A DNA stretch of 64,000 bases from Fibrella aestuarina BUZ 2 (GTDB taxonomy: Bacteria > Bacteroidota > Bacteroidia > Cytophagales > Spirosomataceae), in NCBI RefSeq assembly GCF_000331105.1, contig NC_020054.1:4390257-4454256 (forward strand). Reading direction: 5' to 3'. Each line of letters begins with the position of its first letter. Within the stretch, counting starts at the first letter, position 1. This document shows, piece after piece, positions 25,453 to 33,636 of the stretch. The position numbers were made by a program, and so were the translations under genes. The notes below the pieces were generated by a model, which saw nothing but the letters and a program-made list of their open reading frames with translations, did no database searches and had not been told where the DNA came from.

Positions 25453-28400
25453 TTAGAAGCTCAGATTCAGACCAACCAGGATTGTTTTGGCGACCGGGTA
25501 TGACCCGCCGTCGACGCCAATCTGCCGGTCGTTACCAGCCGAGTAGCTACGCAGGTTGATTTCCGGGTCCATGCCCGAGTACTTCGTAATGGTGAAGAGG
25601 TTTTGCCCCTGCACGTAGATGGAGGCCGACCCCATGCGTAGCCGCGACAGCAGCGTCTGCGGCAGGCTGTAGGTCAGCTGCACATTTTTCATCCGGAAAT
25701 ACGAGCCGCTTTCCAGGTAATAAGTCGAGGGTTGAATGCTCACCTGATCCGATGAGCGCAGTTGCGGCAATACGGCGTCGGTGCTGCCCGGGCGCCACGA
25801 CTGGTAGAGCATGCGCGTGCTGCGGTTACCGGCAAACGTGGGGAAATCGGTCCAGTATTTTACGTAGTTGAAGATCTGGTTGCCCTGTACGCCCTGCCCG
25901 AAGACCGTCAGCCCGAAGTTGCGGTAGTTCAGGCTAACGTTCAGACCGTAGTTAAAGCTGGGGTGCGGATTGCCGATGATGCCCTGATCTTTGGTATCGA
26001 TGACCCCATCGCCATTTACATCGCGAAACTTGAACCGGCCTGCCACGTTTTCGGTAGCGGCGTTGCCAAACTGCACGGGATGCGCTTTGGCTTCTTCGTT
26101 GCTCTGGAAGATCCCGTCGATGGTGTAGCCATAGAATGACGAGATCGGATAGCCCTGCTGCGTCACCACGAAGTTCTGAATCCGTTCGTCGTTGATACCG
26201 AAGTATTGCGTGCCGGGGTCACCCGTGGTTTTGGTCACCACGTTGCGGTAGGTGCTGAAGTTGGCCGATACATTGTACGTCAGGCCACTAGCCCCTACTT
26301 TATCCCCGTAGCCGATCATCAGGTCGATACCCCGGTTGCGCATCGAGCCGATGTTCTGGAAGGGGTTGACAGCCACCCCCTGCGTCAGCGGAGCCGACAC
26401 CGGGAAGAGCATGTCGGTGGTGGTACGGGTGTACCAGTCGAAGCCCACGTTCAGGCGGTTGCGGAACAGCAGGGCGTCGAAGCCGATGTTCAGGCTGGTG
26501 GTGGTTTCCCACTTGGCTTTCGCATTCCCAAACTGTGTCAACTCGTAACCCGGTATCGCCGACGTGCGCGAGCCATTGATGTCGTAGAACGAGGTAATCG
26601 GGTTGGTGCTGAACTGGGTGAAGGAGTTGTAGTTACCGATCTCCTGGTTACCCGTCTGCCCGTAGCCGGCCCGCACCTTGAAATCATCGATCATGGTGAG
26701 CGGCCGCATGAAGCCTTCTTTCGACAAGCGCCAGCCTACGCTGGCCGCCGGGAAGACCGCCGAGCGAAACTCCGGCGAAAACCGCGACGACCGGTCACGG
26801 CGTACGGTCAGGTCGAGCAGGTATTTGTCGTCGAGGCCGTAGTTGAACTTGGCGAACTCCGACGCCAGACGCCAGTTCGAAGCACCGCCGTTGTTGGTCT
26901 GCACGCCCGTACCGGCACTGAGGTAGCGGTTGTCCAGATCGTCGATGGCGAAGTTGGTGCGGGTTGCATCAAAGAACTCGAAATAGCTTTTGATCGCTTC
27001 GGTACCAGCAATAAAGTTGAACCGGTGGCGATCCCCGATGCTCGTGTTGTAAGTCAGGGTGTTGTACCAGGTCCACGTCCATTCGTAGTTATTATTGGTC
27101 GTCAACTGGTTAGACCCACGTGCTTCGGCCGATTCAATATCACGGATGATGTAGTTGCGGTAATTATAGAGGTTATAGTCGATCCCGAAACTGGTGCGGG
27201 CCGTCAGATTGGGCAGAATGTCGACTTCGGCAAACGCGTTGCCAAATAAGCGCACTTCTTTCTGTACGTTGTCTTTGTTACGGTACAGCAGCGCCACCGG
27301 GCTGTTGGCGTTGTCGAGGTCGCCGCCCCGCGTACCAGCGAAGTTGCCGGCCACATCATACACCGGAATAATGGGCTGAATACGGTAGGCAAACGAAATG
27401 GGGTTACTTTCAGCGTTGTTGCCGTTGGGTTGCCCGATCCGTTCGCCAAACGAGGCCTGGAAGTTCTGACCGAAACGTACCCGCTTATTTACGTTAAACT
27501 CAGTGTTGGCCCGCAACGAGTACCGTTTGTAGCTCGTGTATTTCATGATCCCGTCCTGATCGAAATAGTTGAGCGACATGGCGTAACGGCCACCTTCGTT
27601 GCCGCCCGACACCCCTAGCTGATGGTTCTGGATGGGGGCCGGGTTAAAGATTTCTTCCAGCCAGTTGGTACCGATTTTGTTGGCTGGCGTGATCAACAAA
27701 AACTTCGACGAGTTGATGTCATTGTTGTAGTTCACGTAGGTGCCGTCCGGGTTGCGGGCCACGCGCGGGTCGGAGGCCGAGGCACCGCTGGGCAGGATGA
27801 AGTCCGGGATAACGGGCGTAGGGCCATTGCCGAATTGCGAGTGGCTGGGGTTACCGTTGGCCGCCACCACGCCCGAGTTTTTACGGGCTTCCCAGGTCAG
27901 CTGCGCATACTCGTTGGTGTTGAGCATATCGAGCAGCTTGCCATGACGTTGCACCCCGTAGTAGGCGTCGTAGGTGAACTTGGGCTTGCCAGCCTTACCT
28001 TTTTTGGTGGTGATGATCACCACCCCATTGCCAGCCCGTGAACCGTAGATCGAGGCAGCCGAGGCATCTTTCAGCACCTGCAGGCTTTCTACATCATTCA
28101 GGTTCAGCGTGTTGAGATTGCCTTTTGTCGGCACCCCATCGATTACGTAGAGGGGCGAGTTGTCGTTGATCGTCCCGAAACCCCGGATACGAACCATGAC
28201 ACCCCCACCCGGCGCGTTTTCATTCCCGACGGTTACCCCGGCCACCCGGCCCTGAAGCGCCTGCCCCACGTTGGTGGCGGGCACCGACAGGAGTTGCTTG
28301 GTATCAACCGTTGCCACAGCGCCGGTGATATCCCGTTTCGACTGCGCCCCGTAGCCCGTCACCACAACTTCATTCAGGTTGCGGATGTCGGATTCGAGTG

Positions 28401-28704
28401 TAATGTTTACCTCCGTCCGGTTGCCGATCGTTATTTCCTGCGATGTAAAGCCGATGGCCGAAAACACCAGCACATCGCGGTTGGTGGGTACGTTCAGCGT
28501 AAACTTTCCGTCAGCGTCGGTAGTGACGCCCGTTGCTGTTCCTTTCACGACGACGTTTACGCCGGGAATAGCGGTATTACCGGTTTCGGTAACTCGACCT
28601 GTAATTCGACGATCCTGCGCCTGGCTGAGTACGCTCAGACACATAAACCACCCTACTAACAGCCATTGAAGGCTGCGTACCACAATCTGGTAACGATGCT
28701 GCAT
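25453..28704 (-). CDS. SusC/RagA family TonB-linked outer-membrane transporter (orphan pair)
   Basis: 1083 residues: signal peptide (to about 30; VLSQAQ), CarboxypepD_reg-like domain (ITGRVTETGNTAIPGVNVVV), TonB-box region LNEVVVTGYGAQSKRDITGA, plug with VRIRGFGTINDNSPLYVIDG and LQVLKDASAASIYGSRAGNG, and a barrel ending TILVGLNLSF. It is paired with the SusD at 23717. The upstream gap (28705-28925) holds a -7-like box, a small hairpin and an inverted repeat, with no other gene. Confidence 0.95.
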   Translation of the reverse strand: MQHRYQIVVRSLQWLLVGWFMCLSVLSQAQDRRITGRVTETGNTAIPGVNVVVKGTATGVTTDADGKFTLNVPTNRDVLVFSAIGFTSQEITIGNRTEVNITLESDIRNLNEVVVTGYGAQSKRDITGAVATVDTKQLLSVPATNVGQALQGRVAGVTVGNENAPGGGVMVRIRGFGTINDNSPLYVIDGVPTKGNLNTLNLNDVESLQVLKDASAASIYGSRAGNGVVIITTKKGKAGKPKFTYDAYYGVQRHGKLLDMLNTNEYAQLTWEARKNSGVVAANGNPSHSQFGNGPTPVIPDFILPSGASASDPRVARNPDGTYVNYNNDINSSKFLLITPANKIGTNWLEEIFNPAPIQNHQLGVSGGNEGGRYAMSLNYFDQDGIMKYTSYKRYSLRANTEFNVNKRVRFGQNFQASFGERIGQPNGNNAESNPISFAYRIQPIIPVYDVAGNFAGTRGGDLDNANSPVALLYRNKDNVQKEVRLFGNAFAEVDILPNLTARTSFGIDYNLYNYRNYIIRDIESAEARGSNQLTTNNNYEWTWTWYNTLTYNTSIGDRHRFNFIAGTEAIKSYFEFFDATRTNFAIDDLDNRYLSAGTGVQTNNGGASNWRLASEFAKFNYGLDDKYLLDLTVRRDRSSRFSPEFRSAVFPAASVGWRLSKEGFMRPLTMIDDFKVRAGYGQTGNQEIGNYNSFTQFSTNPITSFYDINGSRTSAIPGYELTQFGNAKAKWETTTSLNIGFDALLFRNRLNVGFDWYTRTTTDMLFPVSAPLTQGVAVNPFQNIGSMRNRGIDLMIGYGDKVGASGLTYNVSANFSTYRNVVTKTTGDPGTQYFGINDERIQNFVVTQQGYPISSFYGYTIDGIFQSNEEAKAHPVQFGNAATENVAGRFKFRDVNGDGVIDTKDQGIIGNPHPSFNYGLNVSLNYRNFGLTVFGQGVQGNQIFNYVKYWTDFPTFAGNRSTRMLYQSWRPGSTDAVLPQLRSSDQVSIQPSTYYLESGSYFRMKNVQLTYSLPQTLLSRLRMGSASIYVQGQNLFTITKYSGMDPEINLRSYSAGNDRQIGVDGGSYPVAKTILVGLNLSF

Positions 28705-28731
28705 AGTATAGGTATTGTTAGTGTAACAAAT

Positions 28732-28757
28732 AACCCTTAGAGGGTTCCTGCAAAGTA
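28732..28757 (-). promoter_or_regulatory. Promoter box and 5' hairpin of the second SusC gene
   Basis: On the minus strand TACTTTG (28751-28757) resembles the -7 box with one spacer base missing. The predicted +1 falls near 28744, where AACCCT (28741-28746 read in reverse) pairs with AGGGTT (28732-28737) around a 3-nt loop. A 5'-terminal hairpin is thus predicted here too, as at the first susC. Confidence 0.45.
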
Positions 28758-28835
28758 CAGCGTAACATAACCAATAATGGCTTAGACCAAGTCAACTATT
28801 TATTTAGATAGTCATGTGTTTAACGCTGTATACAG

Positions 28836-28859
28836 GTGTATATAAGAGCATTTATACAC
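28836..28859. promoter_or_regulatory. Inverted repeat GTGTATA/TATACAC (possible operator)
   Basis: GTGTATA (28836-28842) and TATACAC (28853-28859) are a perfect 7-bp inverted repeat with a 10-bp spacer. It lies about 130 bp upstream of the second SusC start and downstream of the next minus-strand gene. It resembles an operator, but its protein is unknown. Confidence 0.35.
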
Positions 28860-28925
28860 AAACATTTAATAGCATAATAACTTACGATTACAACTAAGTA
28901 AGCATAACCAGCGTGCTTAATTCCT

Positions 28926-29645
28926 TCATCGACGCAGTGACTGAACCAATCGACGGGTGGATGGGCGCCCGAGTAGCAGTAAGTAGTTTCCGGTAAGAAA
29001 AAACTGGTTATTCGCCTGACGGATTGTGCCGGCCTCAAAAGCCAGCTTGTTGTAGTCGTCGTCACTGGCCCGAAACAGCGAAGGCCACGTTGCCGTAATG
29101 TCGGCTTCCATGGCTTTACCCTGCACGACCAGTTGGTTATCAATCGGATCGTTGACCCGCCGGACATCGCGCATGAACTGTTGGGCAAACTGCACGATCG
29201 CTGGTGTCAGTAAGCCATTTCTAAAATGAATCAGTTGGTGTTGTACCGCCATAATCTGGATCAGGCGGGGCGTTGGTGTGCAGACAGCGAAGGCATACCG
29301 GCGCAGAAAGAACAGCCGGCCCAACGTTTGCCGCATGTAGAACCGGCTCATGCGATAACTCAACCCCCGACCAGCCAACTGATTATCCTGAAACGCCAGC
29401 CCCCCAAAGACGAACGGAATCCTGCCGGTGAAGAAGGGCGTCTGCATCCGGTATAGGTTATACGTTTGGAAACCCAGCAGTTGCCCGTCGCGGTGCGCCA
29501 TGACAATAGTTGGCGAATGGCTCAGGTGTATGTTTTTCAGATAGGCCTCGTCCACAGCAAAGCCAGTTTGTTGCATGAGGGTTTGGAGCGCTCCAATTTG
29601 CGAGGGAGACAGCTCGTCGGCTGAAGTTAACGTGAGTTGCAGCAC
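28926..29645 (-). CDS. Hypothetical protein with possible GNAT acetyltransferase fold
   Basis: A 239-residue cytoplasmic protein. The phrase IVMAHRDGQLLGFQTYNLYR (strand, turn, strand) and the later RGLSYRMSRFYMRQTLGRLF resemble strands 2-4 and the CoA-binding helix of GNAT enzymes, but the canonical Q/R-x-x-G-x-G/A loop is not clear. The function is unknown. It is co-directional with yebC and separated from it by the hairpin at 29661-29691. Confidence 0.65.
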   Translation of the reverse strand: MLQLTLTSADELSPSQIGALQTLMQQTGFAVDEAYLKNIHLSHSPTIVMAHRDGQLLGFQTYNLYRMQTPFFTGRIPFVFGGLAFQDNQLAGRGLSYRMSRFYMRQTLGRLFFLRRYAFAVCTPTPRLIQIMAVQHQLIHFRNGLLTPAIVQFAQQFMRDVRRVNDPIDNQLVVQGKAMEADITATWPSLFRASDDDYNKLAFEAGTIRQANNQFFLTGNYLLLLGRPSTRRLVQSLRR

Positions 29646-29660
29646 GGCCAGAAATAAGTA

Positions 29661-29691
29661 ACCGCAGGTCTGAATTAGGTCAGCCTGCGGT
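29661..29691. terminator. Hairpin after yebC
   Basis: ACCGCAGG (29661-29668) and CCTGCGGT (29684-29691) form an 8-bp stem, with inner CTGA/TCAG pairing. It lies 70 bp downstream of the yebC stop on the minus strand. There is no clear T-run. Confidence 0.55.
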
Positions 29692-29760
29692 CAACGAATT
29701 ACTGCAAAATGTGATCTGCCGCTACGACCATTTACTAAATGGCAAACCGGCAGCAACGGA

Positions 29761-30474
29761 CTATTTCATGTTGTGATACACCATCTGCACGTCGTCATCT
29801 TCTTCGATGCGCTCGATGAGTTTCTCTACGTCGGCAACCTGTTCGTCGGTCAGCTCCTTATAGTCGGTTGGAATGCGCTCAAATTCAGCGCCTTTCAGCT
29901 CATAACCCGCCTCTTCGAGGTGTTTTTGCAGCGCACCAAAGGCCGTGAAGTCGCCGTAGATCACGATCTGATTGGCTTCTTCGTCAAACTCCAGTTCGTC
30001 GGCCCCAAAATCGATCAGTTCCAGCTCCAGCTCGTCCATGTCGACGCCTTCGGCCGTGATCCGGAACACCGACTTGCGGGTAAACATAAAGTCGAGCATC
30101 CCCTGCGTACCCAGGCTACCTCCCAGCTTGTTGAAGTAGCTGCGGATGTTGGCCACGGTGCGGTTGAGGTTGTCGGTAGCGGTTTCGATTACGATGCCCA
30201 CGCCATGCGGCGCGTAGCCTTCATACACGATCTCCTTATAGTCTTCCTGCTCTTTTGACGAGGCTTTCTTGATGGCCCGCTCCACGTTCTCCTTGGGCAT
30301 GTTGGCCGCTTTGGCGTTCTGAATCACCGCGCGGAGCCGCCCGTTGGTGTCGGGGTCGGGGCCACCTGCTTTTACAGCAATAACAATGTCTTTACCAATA
30401 CGGGTGAAGGTTTTGGCCATCTGCCCCCACCGCTTCATTTTTCGGGCTTTCCGGTATTCAAATGCGCGTCCCAT
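29761..30474 (-). CDS. yebC: YebC/PmpR/TACO1 family protein
   Basis: 237 residues, full family length. It opens MGRAFEYRKARKMKRWGQMA, the Bacteroidota form of the 'GHSKWANIKHRK' start, followed by GRLRAVIQNAKAANMPKENV, ERAIKKASSKEQEDYKEIVY and EGYAPHGVGIVIETATDN. Family members act in translation (relief of stalling at proline stretches, mitochondrial TACO1) or as DNA-binding regulators. It is acidic at the C-terminus. It is downstream of lysA on the same strand (121-bp gap with no clear signal). Confidence 0.94.
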   Translation of the reverse strand: MGRAFEYRKARKMKRWGQMAKTFTRIGKDIVIAVKAGGPDPDTNGRLRAVIQNAKAANMPKENVERAIKKASSKEQEDYKEIVYEGYAPHGVGIVIETATDNLNRTVANIRSYFNKLGGSLGTQGMLDFMFTRKSVFRITAEGVDMDELELELIDFGADELEFDEEANQIVIYGDFTAFGALQKHLEEAGYELKGAEFERIPTDYKELTDEQVADVEKLIERIEEDDDVQMVYHNMK

Positions 30475-30595
30475 TGTCTGGAAGGAGTTTTCAGTTTATC
30501 GGTTGATGGTTGACGTTTTCAGTGATCCACTCAGGTACGTTGCAGCCCATTGCAGTTTAATGCTAAACGCCAAGGTAAACACCTTACACTGGCTA

Positions 30596-31852
30596 TTATA
30601 TAGTTTCAAGAGTTGCTAGTTCAGGTACGTCCACCATGCCGCGGGTGAGGTCTTCGAAGGTATCGCGCCGCCGGATAAGGTGGGCCTCGCCATCCAGCAC
30701 GAGCACTTCGGCCGGCCGTTCGCGGAGGTTATAGTTAGACGCCATGCTGTAGCCGTAGGCCCCCGCATTTTCAATGGAGAGCACATCGCCCATACGTACC
30801 TGGGGCAGCATACGGTCGGTAGCAAAGGTGTCGGTTTCGCAGATGTAGCCCACGACGTCGTAGAGCGTGGGGGCGCCACCGGGGTTGGATACGTTCACGA
30901 TGTCGTGCCAGGCGTCGTACATCATGGGCCGGATCAGGTGGTTCAGGCCCGAATCGACCTGCACGAAGGTGCGCGTGGGGTTTTGCTTCACCACATTGAC
31001 GCCCACCAGCAGGTGCCCCGCCTCACTGACGAGGAATTTACCCGGTTCAAACCAGAGTTCGAGGTCACGGCCATACCGATCGCAGAACGCGGCAAACGCC
31101 GCCGACACTTTGGCGCCGAGATCGGCCATGTCGGTCACGTAATCGCCTTCGCGGTAAGCCACTTTAAAGCCGCTTCCAAAATCGATGAATTGCAGATCGG
31201 GAAAATCGGCCGCCATCTCGAACAGCACGTTGGCGCCGCTGAGGAAGGTGTGGGCATCTTTGAAATCGGAGCCGGTGTGCACGTGCAGCCCCACGATATT
31301 CAGCCCGTACTGCGTCACCAGCTCCACAATCTGCTGGCGGTAATCGTTCGGAATACCAAATTTCGAGTTGGCGTGCCCCGTCTGGATTTTGATGTTGCCG
31401 CCGTCGGCCACGCTGGGGTTGATCCGCAGGCAGAGCGAGACGGTCGGGCCATAGACCTGCCCGATCTGCTCCAGCAGGGGCAGGCTGTCGACGTTGATCC
31501 GCAGGCCCATATCAATGGCGCGCTGAATCTCGGCCCACGAGTTACCGCTGGGGGTGTACATGATCTGGCCCGGGACGTACCCAGCCAGCATCGCCAGCCG
31601 CGCCTCGTTCACCGATACCACGTCGACGTCGACCCCCTGCATGCGCATCAGTTTCAGAATCGACAGGTTGGTCAGGGCTTTGGCGGCGTACTTTATCTTG
31701 AGGTTTACGCCCCGAAACGAGGAGCGAAACAACTCGATTTTCTCACTGATTTTTGCCGCGTCGTATACGTAGAGCGGTAGGCCAAACTCCTGAGCAATGG
31801 CTAGTGTATGGAGACCCTGGATCTGATAAGGTGATTGCTGTTGCGAATGCAT
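30596..31852 (-). CDS. lysA: Diaminopimelate decarboxylase
   Basis: A 418-residue PLP-dependent fold-III enzyme that converts meso-diaminopimelate to L-lysine, the last step of lysine synthesis. The PLP lysine is K58 in LKIKYAAKAL. Other family blocks: GLHVHTGSDF (phosphate region), FIDFGSGFKVAYREGDYV, ELWFEPGKFLVSEAGHLLVG and YDVVGYICETDTFATDRMLP, where the Cys-Glu-Thr-Asp segment is the substrate-specificity motif. ENAGAYGYSMASNYNLRERP follows. A TATATTTG box lies 20 bp before the ATG. Confidence 0.96.
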   Translation of the reverse strand: MHSQQQSPYQIQGLHTLAIAQEFGLPLYVYDAAKISEKIELFRSSFRGVNLKIKYAAKALTNLSILKLMRMQGVDVDVVSVNEARLAMLAGYVPGQIMYTPSGNSWAEIQRAIDMGLRINVDSLPLLEQIGQVYGPTVSLCLRINPSVADGGNIKIQTGHANSKFGIPNDYRQQIVELVTQYGLNIVGLHVHTGSDFKDAHTFLSGANVLFEMAADFPDLQFIDFGSGFKVAYREGDYVTDMADLGAKVSAAFAAFCDRYGRDLELWFEPGKFLVSEAGHLLVGVNVVKQNPTRTFVQVDSGLNHLIRPMMYDAWHDIVNVSNPGGAPTLYDVVGYICETDTFATDRMLPQVRMGDVLSIENAGAYGYSMASNYNLRERPAEVLVLDGEAHLIRRRDTFEDLTRGMVDVPELATLETI

Positions 31853-31872
31853 GATAAGCCGAAAACAGGCCG

Positions 31873-31880
31873 CAAATATA
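31873..31880 (-). promoter_or_regulatory. -7 promoter box of lysA
   Basis: It reads TATATTTG on the minus strand, an exact TAnnTTTG match. +1 is predicted near 31866, giving a leader of about 14 nt. Confidence 0.6.
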
Positions 31881-31919
31881 CGCAGTTTCGGCGTACCAAT
31901 GCTTGCCGCCTACGGCTTG

Positions 31920-33518
31920 TCAGTTGCCCTTTTGTGCCGCAACCGGCGCCGCGGGCGTGGTATCGTAGCGCAGCTTGTTCAGGTAAAACACATCGCGGGG
32001 CAGGCGGTTACTGCCGCGTGGCGGGATGATCTTCTGGTAGCCCGTAGCCACGAAATGCGGACCATACCAGGCCTGAACGGCATCGTCGGCGCTCGACAGC
32101 ACTTTCTCGGTGTCCAGGCCGGTCTGCATCTTGACGGGCTCATCGGAACGCAGCACCGAGTCACGTTCAATGAGTTGCGTCGTGATCTGAGCGTCTTTCG
32201 TGTAGGCCAGCACGACCTGGTCGTCCTTCGATAGCACCTGTACTTTCTGGCTCAACGCAATGTCGCTCAACTCTTTGATGGGCAGGCAATTATCCCACAC
32301 CAGATTACCCTGCCGGTCAAACTCGCAGATGAACGCGTGGGTGTATTGGTAGCCCACCGACGACCGATCGATCGCCGGACGCGGCGTGTATGAATAGAAA
32401 GGGGCCGCACTGCTCATCGAGTTCAGCAGAAGCGTGCGGTTGTAGAACATCGACGACGGCGAGCTCTTGTACTGGGGGAAGTATACCTCTGCCGCCATGC
32501 GCAGCCCCGTGGGAGTAGGCATCAGTTCGTGCACCAGCAGGCGGTAGTGAAACTTGTAGTCTTTGCCCAACTGACGCCGTTTCAGCACGCGGGCCAGCAG
32601 CTTTTGCTGCCGCTTCGGATTCATGTAATTGAAGAAGTTTTTCAGCTTCGAAAAATCGAAATAGCGGATTGCCTCGCCCCGATCGGTCCTAACGGTAAGC
32701 TTGCCCGTTTCGTTGTGATAAATGCGGGTGACGTAAATGCCCTGCGAATACGGCGTACAGTCGGCCGAGTAGTTACCGACCAACAACGACTCATCAGCGC
32801 TAATGGGTAGGATTTTTCCGGTAATCAGGCTTTGTTGCAGCCCATCGTATTCGATAATACGAAGCGGTTTGCCATCGGGTGAATACGACCGGACGGCAAA
32901 CTGACAGCGTTTTTTGGGCGAATGCGTCAGCACGTGTACCTCCTGCCGAAACGGGTCGACTTCCATGCTGCCCAGCTCCATGTGGTTGACGTACAGCCCC
33001 TGAAAGATGCGGAAGCTCCGGTCAAACAGCGAGAACGCCATCACCACCGGCCTCGACCGGTAATAACCCGACAGGTAAGCCACATTGCCCATCACTTTGA
33101 ATTGGCTGATATCCAGCCCGGAAGGCATCTGCCCGTCGTAAAAATCGATCGCGCCGTCTTCCAGATTCAGGCGCATGACGGCAATCTTCTCCGAGTTGGG
33201 CTGGCTATACAGATGAAACAGGTACTGCTCATTGTCGAAGGTTTGCAGGGGCACGTATTTCTCGGGCAGTTTAAATTCAAAGGCCCAGCGGGTGGCCAGG
33301 GCGGTGTCGATCCGGATAAACCGGAACTGATGCGGCTGCCGCGAATAATCATCGACCCGATGGTAGGCTACCAGCCCACCGCGCTCACCAAGGGGCAGCA
33401 GCGCGTATTTCTCATTCCACGTCGGCGTGATGGGCAGTTCCAGCCGCGTCGTGTGGGTGAGCTGTGCCAGCGCGGGCCAGCCGCAGGCGATGAGTACGAA
33501 GATGAAAAGAGAACGCAT
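31920..33518 (-). CDS. Secreted protein of unknown function
   Basis: 532 residues from the ATG at 33518, chosen because it opens a clean signal peptide (MRSLFIFVLIACGWPALAQ); the in-frame ATG 23 codons upstream lacks that character and would overlap the argS leader. The mature part is rich in beta strands without repeats that I can assign (ERGGLVAYHRVDDYSRQPHQ, YLFHLYSQPNSEKIAVMRLN). A basic segment KLKNFFNYMNPKRQQKLLAR lies near the middle. It is probably periplasmic or outer-membrane associated. No enzyme motif was recognised. Confidence 0.72.
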   Translation of the reverse strand: MRSLFIFVLIACGWPALAQLTHTTRLELPITPTWNEKYALLPLGERGGLVAYHRVDDYSRQPHQFRFIRIDTALATRWAFEFKLPEKYVPLQTFDNEQYLFHLYSQPNSEKIAVMRLNLEDGAIDFYDGQMPSGLDISQFKVMGNVAYLSGYYRSRPVVMAFSLFDRSFRIFQGLYVNHMELGSMEVDPFRQEVHVLTHSPKKRCQFAVRSYSPDGKPLRIIEYDGLQQSLITGKILPISADESLLVGNYSADCTPYSQGIYVTRIYHNETGKLTVRTDRGEAIRYFDFSKLKNFFNYMNPKRQQKLLARVLKRRQLGKDYKFHYRLLVHELMPTPTGLRMAAEVYFPQYKSSPSSMFYNRTLLLNSMSSAAPFYSYTPRPAIDRSSVGYQYTHAFICEFDRQGNLVWDNCLPIKELSDIALSQKVQVLSKDDQVVLAYTKDAQITTQLIERDSVLRSDEPVKMQTGLDTEKVLSSADDAVQAWYGPHFVATGYQKIIPPRGSNRLPRDVFYLNKLRYDTTPAAPVAAQKGN

Positions 33519-33591
33519 GCAGTAGAAGGCATTGGCCCATAACCCGAAGCTACATCTTGCCCGCCAATTGCCCAAATCTGGCCGCATTTCG

Positions 33592-33599
33592 TACTTTTG
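33592..33599 (+). promoter_or_regulatory. -7 promoter box of argS
   Basis: TACTTTTG is an exact match to TAnnTTTG, 37 bp before the argS ATG. ATTG at 33567-33570 is a weak -33 candidate at about the right distance. Confidence 0.6.
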
Positions 33600-33636
33600 C
33601 GGCCTATTGCCCCACCCTGATGGGTGTAATCAACAC

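Noticed and set aside
30475..30595. Possible palindrome in the lysA-yebC gap
   Set aside because: Only a 5-bp AAGGT/ACCTT stem and one copy of GGTTGACGTTT are seen; not enough to call it a member of the palindrome group.
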